This document shows positions 23,300 to 32,848 of a stretch of 64,000 nt of DNA, in pieces. The stretch lies in contig NZ_VHLH01000019.1 of assembly GCF_006516965.1 (NCBI RefSeq), positions 36,363 through 100,362 on the forward strand, written 5' to 3'. Position 1 is the first letter of the stretch. The number at the start of each line of letters is the position of its first letter. The stretch is from Pararhizobium mangrovi. GTDB lineage: Bacteria; Pseudomonadota; Alphaproteobacteria; Rhizobiales; Rhizobiaceae. The translations under genes and the position numbers were made by a program. A model generated the notes under the pieces. The model was not told where the DNA came from and ran no database searches. It saw nothing but the letters and a program-made list of their open reading frames with translations.

Positions 23300-23316
23300 T
23301 TGGCACGCGGCTTGAT
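23300..23316 (+). promoter_or_regulatory. Sigma-54 promoter of glnK-amtB
   Basis: TTGGCACG-CGGC-TTGAT matches the -24/-12 consensus TTGGCACG-N4-TTGCT except A for C in the -12 element. It lies 90 bases before the glnK start, the expected place for NtrC-controlled nitrogen-starvation expression. No NtrC site was clearly recognised. Confidence 0.75.
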
Positions 23317-23321
23317 TGTAG

Positions 23322-23744
<423 letters not shown>

Positions 23745-23766
23745 GGTCATGAGAGGAAAAGTGGAA

Positions 23767-25068
23767 ATGAACAGCAAGTACTTCAAGACTGCAGGCCTGA
23801 CGGCCGTCGCCGCACTGCTTTCCACGCTGCCTGCCTTCGCGCAGGACGCGCCCAAGCTCGACAATGGCGATACGGCCTGGATGCTCACTTCGACGGCGCT
23901 CGTGCTGATGATGACGATCCCGGGCCTTGCACTCTTCTACGGTGGCATGGTGCGCAAGAAGAACGTGCTGGCGACCGCGATGCAGAGTTTCGCGATCTGC
24001 TGCCTGATGACAGTCGTATGGATGGTCATCGGCTATTCGCTCGCCTTCAAGGACGGCGGGGCGCTGAACGCATATATCGGCGGCTTCTCCGCCTTCTTCC
24101 TTTCGGGCATCGGCGTCGACACGCTGAGCGGCACCATTCCCGAAACGGTCTTCATGACCTTCCAGATGACCTTCGCCATCATCACGCCCGCCCTCATCGC
24201 CGGTGCCTTCGCCGACCGCATGAAGTTTTCCGCGCTGATGTGGTTCATGGGGCTCTGGGGCATCATCGTCTACAGCCCGATCGCTCATTGGGTGTGGGGC
24301 GGCGGCTTCCTCGGCGACCTCGGCGTGATGGACTTCGCCGGCGGCACGGTCGTGCACATCAACGCCGGCGTGGCGGGCCTCGTCTGTGCGCTCGTGATGG
24401 GTCGGCGCGAAGGCTTCGGTTCGGAGAACATGGCACCGCACAACCTCGTGCTATCGGTCATCGGTGCATCGCTGCTGTGGGTCGGCTGGTTCGGCTTCAA
24501 CGCCGGTTCCGAACTCGCGGCTGACGGCACGGCCGGCATGGCGATGGCCGTTACGCAGATCGCGACGGCCGGTGCGGCCCTTGCCTGGATGTTCGCCGAA
24601 TGGGCGGCCCACGGCAAGCCGAGCGTGCTCGGCGTCATCTCCGGCGCGGTCGCTGGCCTCGTCGCCATCACCCCGGCATCCGGCTATGTCGGGCCGACCG
24701 GTGCGCTCATCATCGGCATCGTCGCCGGCCTCGTGTGCAACGCCTCGGCGACCTGTCTCAAGGGCCGGCTCGGCTACGACGATTCGCTCGATGCCTTCGG
24801 CGTCCACGGCGTCGGCGGTTTCGTCGGGGCGATCCTGACCGGCGTCTTCGCGAGCAGCGCCTTCGGCGGCGTCGGCTACGGCGACGGGGTTACCATGGCC
24901 GGCCAGGTCTGGACCCAGTTCCTGGGCACGATCGCGACGATCGTCTGGTCGGGCGTCGCGAGCTTCGTGATCCTCAAGGTCATCGACGCGACGATCGGCC
25001 TGCGCGTGACGCGGGAAATCGAGATGGAAGGCCTCGACATCAACCTGCACGGCGAAGTCGTTCACTGA
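23767..25068 (+). CDS. amtB: Ammonium transporter AmtB
   Basis: 433 residues. A signal peptide (to about residue 22, TLPAFAQ) precedes eleven membrane helices. Family motifs: FYGGMVRKKNVLAT, GLWGIIVYSPIAHWVWGGG, DFAGGTVVHINAGVAGL (the first pore His) and FGVHGVGGFVGAILTG (the second pore His). It conducts ammonium through the inner membrane under GlnK control. I chose ATG 23767 because AGGAAAAG precedes it and the signal peptide starts there; the open frame extends back into glnK. Confidence 0.96.
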   Translation: MNSKYFKTAGLTAVAALLSTLPAFAQDAPKLDNGDTAWMLTSTALVLMMTIPGLALFYGGMVRKKNVLATAMQSFAICCLMTVVWMVIGYSLAFKDGGALNAYIGGFSAFFLSGIGVDTLSGTIPETVFMTFQMTFAIITPALIAGAFADRMKFSALMWFMGLWGIIVYSPIAHWVWGGGFLGDLGVMDFAGGTVVHINAGVAGLVCALVMGRREGFGSENMAPHNLVLSVIGASLLWVGWFGFNAGSELAADGTAGMAMAVTQIATAGAALAWMFAEWAAHGKPSVLGVISGAVAGLVAITPASGYVGPTGALIIGIVAGLVCNASATCLKGRLGYDDSLDAFGVHGVGGFVGAILTGVFASSAFGGVGYGDGVTMAGQVWTQFLGTIATIVWSGVASFVILKVIDATIGLRVTREIEMEGLDINLHGEVVH

Positions 25069-25107
25069 CGCAGTGCCCCTGCCGGGCAACCCGGCAATCG
25101 AAAAGCA

Positions 25108-25140
25108 AGGGCCCGGTGCACACCGCACCGGGCCCTTTTT
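25108..25140 (+). terminator. Strong terminator after amtB
   Basis: AGGGCCCGGTG (25108-25118) and CACCGGGCCCT (25126-25136) form a perfect 11-bp stem with a 7-base loop followed by a T-run. Ends the glnK-amtB transcript. Confidence 0.92.
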
Positions 25141-25177
25141 CGTCTTCGTGACGAACCGCCGAACGCATCGGCGATGG

Positions 25178-25192
25178 TTAATGCGCCTTTAA
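25178..25192. promoter_or_regulatory. CtrA-box-like site upstream of ftsK
   Basis: TTAA-TGCGCCT-TTAA, exactly the TTAA-N7-TTAA pattern bound by the alphaproteobacterial cell-cycle regulator CtrA, 84 bases before the ftsK start. TTAA is rare in this GC-rich sequence. Confidence 0.65.
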
Positions 25193-25275
25193 CCGGTCTT
25201 GGCCAAACTGAAGGACGAGAGCGCGGCGCCTCCCTGTCCGCGCACCCGATTTTCAGTCCGGAGTTTCTTGGGATC

Positions 25276-28173
25276 ATGCAGACAGGCAATTTCGCCATGT
25301 TCGCCGGCCGGTCGGCTCGTCCGGCCCTGCCGGCGCTCATTCGACGTCCGCTCAACAGCGTCATCGGCCTCGCCATCCTGGCAGCGCTCGCGCTCGGCGT
25401 CCTGGCGCTTGCGACGTGGAACGTCGCGGATCCTTCCTTCTCCTATGCGAGCGGCCGGCCGCCGACCAACGCGCTCGGCTTCGCGGGCGCGGCCTTCGCC
25501 GATCTCGTCATGCAGTTCTTCGGCCTCGCCACGGTCATCGCCATCCTTCCCGGCGTCGCCTGGAGCCTGAGCTTCCTGCGCGACCGGCCGATCGACCGCA
25601 AGCCGCGGCGTGCCATGATGGGCATCTTCGGCACCATCCTCGCAGCCGCCGTGCTGAGCTGCCTCTCGATACCGGCGACCTGGCCCTTGCCGAGCGGGCT
25701 CGGCGGCGTCTTCGGCGACGCCATCCTGGAAATCCCCCGCTTCGTTCTCGGCGACTATCCGCACGGCGTCGCCGCGATGCTGATCGGCGCGGTGCTCGCG
25801 GCACCCGCCGTCTGGTGCCTGCTCGTTGCGGCCGGCCTTGCCGATCGTACGCCGAAGGACGACCGCACGGCCCCCGACGCGGCGGACGCCTACGCCTACG
25901 ACGAAGATGACGAAGAGGACGACGGCGCCGTCGCCTTCGGTCTCGTCACCCATTACTGGCTGACGGCGAAGGGCCACTGGCGGCGTGTCGCCACCCTTTT
26001 CGGCCACCGCCCCACGGGCCCGGTCGCCTACGAGGAACCCTACGACCTCAACGAGACGCTGCCGCGCGAGGCGGCGATCCCCGAGGTCGAGGCGGAAGCC
26101 CCGGCGCCCGTCGTTTTGGCGCCGACCGCATCCCCGGCGCCGGCCGCATCGCGTCGCGAGCCGCACTTCGAGGCGCCCGCACCCGCTCCCACACCCGATC
26201 GGGCCGAACCGCGGCACGTCGCCGAGCCCGAATGGCAGGACGAACCGGCACCCGCCGAAGACGACATGATCTCCGACGAAGCCTTCGAAGCCGCACTCGC
26301 CGCCGACGACGATGCCGAGACGACGGTGGTGGACGAAACCGATGGGTTCGACGACGATGCCTTCGAGGCTGCCGACGAAGCGCCCTTCGAGCTCGATCGC
26401 CGGCCCCACGACGATGTTCCGGAGGCGGACCTCGCGAATGAACGTGCCGAAGAGGTCCGTCGCGCACCCGCGCCAGATCGCGCGCCGCCGGCGCAGCCGG
26501 TCCCGTCGCGTACCCGCGCGCTCGGCGATGGCACCGTCGAGGAACGCGTTCGCGTCGCCGAGCCGGCCGCACCGCCCCGCCCCGCCGAAAAGCCGGCCGA
26601 GCGCCGCGCACCGCCGGCTGCCTTCAAGCCGGCGTCCGCGGGTGGGTTCGACCTGCCCCCGGTCGACCTCCTCTCCGAGGCCAAGGCGATCAAGCAGGAC
26701 CCGAACCTCACCGCCGAGGCGCTGGAGAAGAAGGCCCGCAAGCTCGAAGGCGTGCTCGCCGATTTCGGCGTGAAGGGCGAGATCATCCATGTGCGCCCCG
26801 GTCCCGTCGTCACGCTCTACGAGCTGGAACCCGCACCCGGCATCAAGTCCTCGCGTGTGATCGGGCTTTCCGACGACATCGCCCGCTCGATGAGCGCCGT
26901 CGCGGCACGCGTCGCCGTCGTGCCGGGCCGGAACGCGATCGGCATCGAGCTGCCGAACAAGACCCGCGAGACGGTCTATCTGCGCGAGCTGATCGACAGC
27001 CAGGAGTTCGACGACACGAAGGCGAGGCTTGCCATGACGCTCGGCAAGACGATCGGCGGCGAATCCGTCATCGCCGACCTTGCCAAGATGCCGCACCTCC
27101 TCGTCGCCGGCACCACCGGCTCGGGCAAGTCGGTCGCCGTCAACACCATGATCCTGTCGCTCATCTACCGGCTGCCGCCGGAAAAGTGCCGGCTGATCAT
27201 GATTGACCCGAAGATGCTGGAGCTTTCCGTCTACGACGGCATTCCGCACCTGCTCTCGCCCGTCGTCACCGATCCGAAGAAGGCGGTCGTCGCCCTGAAG
27301 TGGACGGTGCGCGAGATGGAGGAGCGCTACAAGAAGATGTCGAAGATCGGCGTGCGCAACGTCGACGGCTTCAACGCACGCGTGGAAAAAGCGCAGAAGA
27401 ACGGCGAGGCGATCACCCGCACGGTCCAGACCGGCTTCGACCGCGAGACCGGCGAGGCGATCTACGAGACGGAAGAATTCGACCTTCAGGCGATGCCCTA
27501 TATCGTCGTCATCATCGACGAGATGGCCGACCTGATGATGGTCGCCGGCAAGGACATCGAAGGTGCCGTCCAGCGGCTCGCGCAGATGGCGCGTGCGGCC
27601 GGCATCCACGTCATCATGGCGACGCAGCGTCCCTCGGTCGACGTCATCACCGGCACCATCAAGGCGAACTTCCCGACGCGCATCTCCTTCCAGGTGACCT
27701 CGAAGATCGACAGCCGGACCATCCTCGGCGAACAGGGCGCGGAATCGCTGCTCGGCATGGGCGACATGCTCTATATGCCCGGCGGCAGCCGCACCCAGCG
27801 CGTCCACGGCCCCTTCGTCTCCGACACGGAAGTCGAGGACGTGGTCGCCTATCTGAAGAGCCAGGGCGTGCCGGAATATCTCGACGCGATCACCGACGAG
27901 GACGAGACGGAAGAGGGTGGCGGCGACGATGCCGGCCCGGGCTCCGCCGGCGGCATGGCCGATTCCGACGATCCCTACGACCAGGCGGTCGCGGTCGTTC
28001 TGCGTGACGGAAAGGCCTCGACGTCCTATATCCAGCGCAGGCTCGGCATCGGCTACAATCGGGCCGCCTCGCTGATCGAGCGCATGGAGAACGAGGGCGT
28101 CATCGGCCCGGCCAACCATGCCGGCAAGCGCGAGATCCTCGTGCCTACCGAGGACGAGATCGACCCGCGCTGA
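25276..28173 (+). CDS. ftsK: DNA translocase FtsK
   Basis: 965 residues from ATG 25276; an in-frame GTG/ATG region further upstream is possible but carries no similarity. Four membrane helices (about 25-200), an acidic, Pro/Ala-rich linker (about 205-460) and then the RecA-like motor: Walker [10 protein letters not shown], Walker [13 protein letters not shown], and the [12 protein letters not shown] sensor. The C-terminal gamma winged helix ([25 protein letters not shown]) reads KOPS sites. It pumps chromosome ends through the septum and activates XerCD dimer resolution at dif. A CtrA-like box precedes it. Confidence 0.95.
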   Translation: MQTGNFAMFAGRSARPALPALIRRPLNSVIGLAILAALALGVLALATWNVADPSFSYASGRPPTNALGFAGAAFADLVMQFFGLATVIAILPGVAWSLSFLRDRPIDRKPRRAMMGIFGTILAAAVLSCLSIPATWPLPSGLGGVFGDAILEIPRFVLGDYPHGVAAMLIGAVLAAPAVWCLLVAAGLADRTPKDDRTAPDAADAYAYDEDDEEDDGAVAFGLVTHYWLTAKGHWRRVATLFGHRPTGPVAYEEPYDLNETLPREAAIPEVEAEAPAPVVLAPTASPAPAASRREPHFEAPAPAPTPDRAEPRHVAEPEWQDEPAPAEDDMISDEAFEAALAADDDAETTVVDETDGFDDDAFEAADEAPFELDRRPHDDVPEADLANERAEEVRRAPAPDRAPPAQPVPSRTRALGDGTVEERVRVAEPAAPPRPAEKPAERRAPPAAFKPASAGGFDLPPVDLLSEAKAIKQDPNLTAEALEKKARKLEGVLADFGVKGEIIHVRPGPVVTLYELEPAPGIKSSRVIGLSDDIARSMSAVAARVAVVPGRNAIGIELPNKTRETVYLRELIDSQEFDDTKARLAMTLGKTIGGESVIADLAKMPHLLVAGTTGSGKSVAVNTMILSLIYRLPPEKCRLIMIDPKMLELSVYDGIPHLLSPVVTDPKKAVVALKWTVREMEERYKKMSKIGVRNVDGFNARVEKAQKNGEAITRTVQTGFDRETGEAIYETEEFDLQAMPYIVVIIDEMADLMMVAGKDIEGAVQRLAQMARAAGIHVIMATQRPSVDVITGTIKANFPTRISFQVTSKIDSRTILGEQGAESLLGMGDMLYMPGGSRTQRVHGPFVSDTEVEDVVAYLKSQGVPEYLDAITDEDETEEGGGDDAGPGSAGGMADSDDPYDQAVAVVLRDGKASTSYIQRRLGIGYNRAASLIERMENEGVIGPANHAGKREILVPTEDEIDPR

Positions 28174-28180
28174 TCGATCG

Positions 28181-28200
28181 TCCGCCTCGCGCGAGGCGGA
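28181..28200. repeat. 20-bp perfect palindrome after ftsK
   Basis: TCCGCCTCGCGCGAGGCGGA is its own reverse complement, 8 bases after the ftsK stop. It would form a 10-bp hairpin without loop bases in the ideal pairing; no T-run follows on the plus strand. Possible transcript 3' end stabiliser or weak terminator. Confidence 0.6.
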
Positions 28201-28239
28201 TGCGGAAAAGGCGGCATTGCGGCCGGTGGCGGGCATGCG

Positions 28240-28275
28240 CATATCGCACGTGGCGATGCCGCCCCTTGCGATATG
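28240..28275. promoter_or_regulatory. 9-bp inverted repeat upstream of lolA
   Basis: CATATCGCA (28240-28248) and TGCGATATG (28267-28275) are perfect inverted copies with 18 bases between, 62 bases before the lolA start. This could be a binding site for a dimeric regulator or a hairpin in the leader. Confidence 0.4.
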
Positions 28276-28337
28276 CCACACTCGCGCCGCACTGCGCGGC
28301 CACTCACCAACGCGCCGGCCCCTGATGGGAGAAACGC

Positions 28338-28988
28338 ATGCATTCCTCTTCGCTTACCCCTCGCCGGGCGCTCGCGTCGCTGACCGTCGGGTTCTTCACG
28401 CTCGTACTCGCTCTTGCCGCCGCGCCGGGCGCATGGGCGGCAAGCGGCGACCAGGTCGCCCAGCGCATCGCCAACCATTTCTCGCAGGTGCGCACGATGG
28501 ACGGCAACTTCGTCCAGATCGGCCCGAACGGCGAGCAGTCGGGCGGCAAGTTCTACATCGAGCGGCCGGGTAAGATCCGCTTCGACTACGACAAGTCCTC
28601 GCCGTTGAAGGTTCTCTCGAACGGCAGCACCGTCGCCATCGGCAATACGCGTCTGAAGTCCTGGCAGACCTATCCGCTGTCGCAGACGCCGCTGAAGCTG
28701 CTTCTCGGCCGCAAGATCGATCTTTCGGGCGACATGGTGAAGTCGGTCGACGTCGCGCCGGACCTCATCACCGTCAAGCTCGGGGATCCCTCCGTCTTCG
28801 GCGACAAGACCATCACCATGATGTTCGACCCCGACAGCTACGACCTCAAGCAGTGGACGATCACCGACGAGCAGGGCAACGACACGACGGTGATGATCTA
28901 CGACACGCGCAACGGCGTGAACCTTTCGAGCAGCCTGTTCCAGCTGCCCGACGCCGCATCCTCCCGCGGGCGGTCCATGCGCCAGTAG
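28338..28988 (+). CDS. lolA: Outer-membrane lipoprotein carrier LolA
   Basis: 216 residues with a long signal peptide (to about residue 35, APGAWA). The mature part has the LolA pattern VRTMDGNFVQIGPNGEQSGGKFYIERPGKIRFDYD, strands leading to a lipid-binding barrel. It carries lipoproteins from LolCDE across the periplasm. It follows ftsK as in many Hyphomicrobiales; exonuclease III comes next. Confidence 0.92.
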   Translation: MHSSSLTPRRALASLTVGFFTLVLALAAAPGAWAASGDQVAQRIANHFSQVRTMDGNFVQIGPNGEQSGGKFYIERPGKIRFDYDKSSPLKVLSNGSTVAIGNTRLKSWQTYPLSQTPLKLLLGRKIDLSGDMVKSVDVAPDLITVKLGDPSVFGDKTITMMFDPDSYDLKQWTITDEQGNDTTVMIYDTRNGVNLSSSLFQLPDAASSRGRSMRQ

Positions 28989-29089
28989 CGACCTCGAGAC
29001 GAGTGGCCTTGCGCCGCTCCTTGCCGATCGCGTAGAGCCCGGGCTGACCGAAAACAGCTCGGGCGGCCGCTGCCCGGAAACGGAGCTTC

Positions 29090-29899
29090 GTGGCCCTTTC
29101 GATCGCGACCTGGAACATCAATTCGGTGCGCCTGCGCAAGCAGCTCGTCGTTGACTTCCTCGAGGAATATCGCCCGGACGTTTTGTGCCTGCAGGAGACG
29201 AAGTGCCCGAACGACGCCTTTCCGGCGGGCGCGTTCCGCAAGATCGGCTACGACCATCAGGCGATCCACGGCCAGAAGGGCTATCACGGCGTCGCCACGC
29301 TTTCCCGCGTGCCGCTGTCCGAAACGACGCGGCGGGACTATTGCGGCGTCGGCGATTCCCGATATGTCTCGGTCATCGTCGAGGCCGGCGCGACCCGCAT
29401 CCGCCTGCACAATTTCTACGTTCCGGCCGGCGGCGACGAGCCGAACCGCGCGGTGAACCCGAAATTCGCGCACAAGCTCGATTTCCTCGAAGAGATGAAG
29501 GCGCTGAACGCGCAGGCCGAAAGCGAGGCAGGCGTCTCCGCCGTCCTCGTCGGCGACCTCAACGTCGCTCCCCTCGAAACCGACGTCTGGTCGCACAAGC
29601 AGCTTTTGCGCGTCGTCAGCCATACGCCCGTCGAGACCGAAGGGCTGACGGAAGTGCTTTCGCGCGGTGGCTGGGTGGACCTCGTGCGCCGGCACGTACC
29701 GCCGGAGGAAAAGCTCTTCACATGGTGGAGCTACCGGGCACGGGACTGGGAAGCCTCAGACCGCGGCCGTCGGCTCGACCACATATGGGGCTCGCCCGAC
29801 CTCGCTCCCGCCCTTGCCCGGGTCGACGTCCTGCGCCACGCGCGCGGCTGGGAACGGCCGTCCGACCACGTGCCGGTGATCGCGCATTTCGACGTGTGA
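29090..29899 (+). CDS. xth: Exodeoxyribonuclease III
   Basis: 269 residues, start GTG 29090. Motifs of the Exo III/APE family: ATWNINSVR (Asn7-type), LCLQETKC (metal Glu), HNFYVPAGGD, VGDLNVAPLETD (Asp/Asn pair), RLDHIWGS and SDHVPVIA (catalytic Asp-His). It cleaves at abasic sites and degrades duplex DNA 3' to 5'. Convergent with the cyclic-nucleotide-binding gene 21 bases away. Confidence 0.94.
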   Translation: MALSIATWNINSVRLRKQLVVDFLEEYRPDVLCLQETKCPNDAFPAGAFRKIGYDHQAIHGQKGYHGVATLSRVPLSETTRRDYCGVGDSRYVSVIVEAGATRIRLHNFYVPAGGDEPNRAVNPKFAHKLDFLEEMKALNAQAESEAGVSAVLVGDLNVAPLETDVWSHKQLLRVVSHTPVETEGLTEVLSRGGWVDLVRRHVPPEEKLFTWWSYRARDWEASDRGRRLDHIWGSPDLAPALARVDVLRHARGWERPSDHVPVIAHFDV

Positions 29900-29920
29900 G
29901 CGTTTCGACGTGTAAAGGGA

Positions 29921-30376
29921 TCAGTTCGAAAACCGCGGGGCGAGCCGGTCGAGATCCGCGACGAGGCTCGCGAGACGCGCCTGCAGCCGGTCGCGCAACA
30001 GGACGCCCGCTTCGGGGTACTCGTCCAGCAACCGGCGGAACATGCGCTGGCCGATCACCATGACACGGGCGGCGTCTTCGGCCGTGGCGCCCACCTTTCG
30101 CTCGACCGTCGAGACGAGCGCCGTTTCGCCGAGCACGCTCCCGGGTTCGGCAAAACCGAGTTCGATCGTCTCGCCGCGACGCGCATGGGTAAGCGCCAGC
30201 CGACCGCTGGCGACCACATAGGCCGCCTCGCCCTTTTCGCCTTCACGAAAGAGGGCCTCGCCCGGCACAAGGTCGCGGTAGTCCGAGCCGAATGCGATCA
30301 GCCGAAGGGCGTCCCCTCCCAGATCGCCGAAGAGGGCCACCGATGATAGAAGCGCGATATCGTCTCTGAGTGCCAC
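29921..30376 (-). CDS. Cyclic nucleotide-binding domain protein (Crp-like sensor, no HTH)
   Basis: 151 residues. LFREGEKGEAAYVVASGRLAL and the phosphate cassette region PGSVLGETALVS mark a cNMP-binding fold; the rest is a C-terminal helix without a DNA-binding domain. The usual Arg of the cassette (GE..L....R) is only loosely kept, so nucleotide binding is unproven. Start GTG 30376, five bases after the response regulator stop, so the two are translationally coupled; this pairing is common in Hyphomicrobiales. It may tune or follow the regulator. Confidence 0.82.
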   Translation of the reverse strand: MALRDDIALLSSVALFGDLGGDALRLIAFGSDYRDLVPGEALFREGEKGEAAYVVASGRLALTHARRGETIELGFAEPGSVLGETALVSTVERKVGATAEDAARVMVIGQRMFRRLLDEYPEAGVLLRDRLQARLASLVADLDRLAPRFSN

Positions 30377-30381
30377 GGCGC

Positions 30382-31065
30382 TTACGGGATAATCTTGTAG
30401 CCGCCGCTCTCCGTCACGAGGATCTCCGCATTGGACGGATCCCGCTCGATCTTCTGGCGCAGACGGTAGACATGGGTTTCGAGGGTGTGGGTCGTGACGC
30501 CGGAATTGTAGCCCCAGACCTCTTCGAGCAGCACCGTGCGCGTGACGACGTCGCGATTGGCGCGATAGAGATAGCGGATGATCGCCGCTTCCTTCTCCGT
30601 CAGGCGGATCTTCTTGCCCGCCTCGTCGAGGAGCAGCTTCTGCGACGGCTTGAACGTGTATGGGCCGACGGTGAAGGTCGCGTCCTCGCTCTGCTCGTGC
30701 TGGCGAAGCTGCGCTCGGATGCGCGCGAGCAACACCGCGAAGCGGAACGGCTTGACGACATAGTCGTTCGCACCCGCCTCCAGTCCGAGAATCGTGTCGG
30801 AATCGGTGTCGTGGCCGGTCAGCATGACGATCGGCGCCTTGAAGCCTTCGCGCCGCAGGATCTTGACGGCCTCGCGCCCGTCCATGTCCGGCAGGCCGAC
30901 ATCCATGATCATGAGGTCGACATGCTCCTCGCGCGCGCTCTGCATGGCGCCGCTGGCCGTCTTCTGCTCGACAAGCGTGAATTCGTCGAAGAGGCAGAGC
31001 TGTTCGACGAGCGTCGAACGGAGATCGTCGTCGTCGTCGACGAGAAGGATGGTGCGTGCCGTCAT
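30382..31065 (-). CDS. OmpR-type response regulator
   Basis: 227 residues. Receiver domain about 5-120: acidic pocket DDDDD near the N-terminus, phospho-acceptor Asp in LMIMDVGLPDMDG, Thr in IVMLTGHD, Lys in VVKPFR. The C-terminal winged helix (about 130-225) has VVTRTVLLEEVWGYNSG and LETHVYRLRQKIE. Start ATG 31065 is preceded by GGAGG. No sensor kinase lies in the window, so it is an orphan locally; the downstream cyclic-nucleotide-binding gene is its only operon partner. Confidence 0.93.
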   Translation of the reverse strand: MTARTILLVDDDDDLRSTLVEQLCLFDEFTLVEQKTASGAMQSAREEHVDLMIMDVGLPDMDGREAVKILRREGFKAPIVMLTGHDTDSDTILGLEAGANDYVVKPFRFAVLLARIRAQLRQHEQSEDATFTVGPYTFKPSQKLLLDEAGKKIRLTEKEAAIIRYLYRANRDVVTRTVLLEEVWGYNSGVTTHTLETHVYRLRQKIERDPSNAEILVTESGGYKIIP

Positions 31066-31196
31066 CGATCCCTTCCTCCGATTGGCGGGCGCGCCGGGCG
31101 AAGCCTCGTTCCGCTTCCCGCCGCATCGCGATATGTCCAAACTACGAACCCTGATTCTCGGGCTAGCACGAAACGTCGACAAGGGGGAGGGCGACG

Positions 31197-31748
31197 ATGA
31201 AGGGCAAAAACCTCAATAATCCAGAAAGAACGCCGGGAATTCTATCCGTGCGGCGAAGCCCGCGTTCTCAAACGCACGCCATCGCGCACTTCGCCTCCAT
31301 GCGCTTTCCCGCGATCATCGGACGTGGCGGCGTCACGAGCCACAAGCGCGAGGGCGACGGTGCGACGCCGCGCGCCCCCATGCGGCTTCGCTACGGCTTC
31401 TACCGTGCCGACCGCGTGGCGCGACCCGTAACCCGGTTGCCGATGCGCGCGATCCGTGCAGACGACGGATGGTGCGACGCACCCGGACACCCCGCCTACA
31501 ACACCCCGGTGCGCCTGCCGTTTTCGGCAAGCCACGAACGGCTGATGCGCGAGGATCGGCTTTACGACGTGTGCATCGTGCTCGACTGGAACCTCACCGA
31601 ACGCCGGCGCAACGCGGGAAGCGCGATTTTTCTCCACCAGACGAGCCCGGACGGCACGCCGACGGCGGGCTGCATCGCGCTCGATCCGGCAGCGCTCCGT
31701 CTGGTGCTCGCCCATGCCGGGCAGGAGACGCTGGTCGTCGTCGAATAG
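31197..31748 (+). CDS. L,D-transpeptidase-like YkuD-domain protein
   Basis: 183 residues without a clear signal peptide. The YkuD core occupies about residues 45-182: MRAIRADDGWCDAPGHPAYN, and the active site IFLHQTSPDGTPTAGCIALD, with the catalytic His and Cys and the Gly-Cys step. YkuD enzymes form or break 3-3 peptidoglycan cross-links or attach proteins to peptidoglycan. GGAGGG precedes ATG 31197. Divergent from the response regulator; convergent with the methyltransferase. Absence of an export signal is odd, so an internal start or an alternative role should be kept in mind. Confidence 0.85.
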   Translation: MKGKNLNNPERTPGILSVRRSPRSQTHAIAHFASMRFPAIIGRGGVTSHKREGDGATPRAPMRLRYGFYRADRVARPVTRLPMRAIRADDGWCDAPGHPAYNTPVRLPFSASHERLMREDRLYDVCIVLDWNLTERRRNAGSAIFLHQTSPDGTPTAGCIALDPAALRLVLAHAGQETLVVVE

Positions 31749-31760
31749 AGTGTCGCGCGC

Positions 31761-32411
31761 TCAGGAAGCGGGAAAGCGCCAGACGGTCGTCCGCTTGACT
31801 TCCGCATCTTCCAGGGCACGCGTGACGGGCACGGCGTAGGTGGCGAGCGCGCGCAGGCGATCGTTCGGGCGGTAGGCCCGGCCCGGATCGCCGACGAGCA
31901 CCGTCGCGCCGCGTTCGGCAAGGCCGGAAAACCACGGCACGATGGCCTTGGCGAGATCCGCGTCGTAGAAGACGTCGCCCGCCAGCACCACGTCCCATCC
32001 TTCGTCCGTGCCGATCATGTTCGCTTGACGGTAGTCGACGCGCACCGCGTTCAGCGCAGCATTGAGACCGAGTGCCGCGCCGGACCACGGATCGATGTCG
32101 CACGCCGTCACTTCGCCGGCGCCCGCCATCCTCGCCGCGATCGCGACGAGCCCGGAACCGGTCGCGAAGTCGAGCACACGACGCGCCCTCGCCGTCTCCG
32201 GGTGGTCGAGCACGTAACGCGCGAGCCCCTGCCCGCCGGCCCAGGCGAAGGCCCAGAACGGCGGTGGCAGGCCGATCGCCTCCAGTTCCTCTTCCGTCTT
32301 CAGCCAGAGATCGTGCGCCTCGTCGGCAAGATGCAGGCTGATTTCCGGCACGTGCGGCGGTCGACCGACGGCCGTATTCCGGCGGATGAAATCGACGGCC
32401 GGCGTCTTCAC
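31761..32411 (-). CDS. Class I methyltransferase, ETFB-lysine-methyltransferase-like
   Basis: 216 residues. SAM-binding motif I VLDFATGSGLVAIAAR, then EVTACDIDP and the post-motif DVVLAGDVFYDADLA, which resemble the Nnt1/ETFBKMT type of protein-lysine methyltransferases. The start is GTG 32411, overlapping the EVE gene stop as GTGA, so translation is coupled; an ATG 17 codons upstream lies inside the EVE gene and is less likely. Target protein unknown; electron-transfer flavoprotein is one possibility by family only. Confidence 0.82.
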   Translation of the reverse strand: MKTPAVDFIRRNTAVGRPPHVPEISLHLADEAHDLWLKTEEELEAIGLPPPFWAFAWAGGQGLARYVLDHPETARARRVLDFATGSGLVAIAARMAGAGEVTACDIDPWSGAALGLNAALNAVRVDYRQANMIGTDEGWDVVLAGDVFYDADLAKAIVPWFSGLAERGATVLVGDPGRAYRPNDRLRALATYAVPVTRALEDAEVKRTTVWRFPAS

Positions 32412-32842
32412 CCGTTCGTCGGCGGATCGGAAAGCCCGCCCATGCGGCAGACCTCCAGCCACTCGTCCTTCTTCACCGGCTGGACGGAAAGGCGCATGGA
32501 GGTGACGAGCGCCATGTCGGCGAGCTTCTCGTTCGCCTTAACGTCGGCAAGCGTGACGGGCTCCGGCATGTCGGCAACGGCCTTGATGTCGACGCACTCC
32601 CAGCGCTCGTCGTCGGTCGTCGAATCCGGATGGGCGAGCGCCGAGACGGCGACGATGCCGACGACCTCCTTGCCCTTGTTGGAGTGGTAGAAGAAGCCGA
32701 GATCGCCGATTTCCATGGCGCGCATGTTGTTGCGTGCCTGATAGTTGCGCACGCCGTCCCATTCCTCGCCGGCCTCGCCCTGGTCCTTCTGCATCTGCCA
32801 GGACCACTTGAAGGGCTCGGACTTGAACAACCAGTAGGCCAT
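32408..32842 (-). CDS. EVE-domain protein
   Basis: 144 residues, a single EVE domain (PUA-like fold): AYWLFKSEPFKWSW at the start, WDGVRNYQARNNMRAMEIGD, and FFYHSNKGKEVVGIVAV. EVE domains read modified bases in RNA or DNA; bacterial stand-alone members are suspected to act on tRNA or other RNA. It lies between YciI and the methyltransferase in an operon read from tsaD, the usual Hyphomicrobiales order. Confidence 0.92.
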   Translation of the reverse strand: MAYWLFKSEPFKWSWQMQKDQGEAGEEWDGVRNYQARNNMRAMEIGDLGFFYHSNKGKEVVGIVAVSALAHPDSTTDDERWECVDIKAVADMPEPVTLADVKANEKLADMALVTSMRLSVQPVKKDEWLEVCRMGGLSDPPTNG

Positions 32843-32848
32843 GGTGCG

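Noticed and set aside
25189..28281. A 1030-codon open frame on the minus strand opposite ftsK
   Set aside because: It mirrors the codon pattern of the high-GC ftsK gene (antisense shadow), has His/Arg/Asp-rich composition and no recognisable domain.
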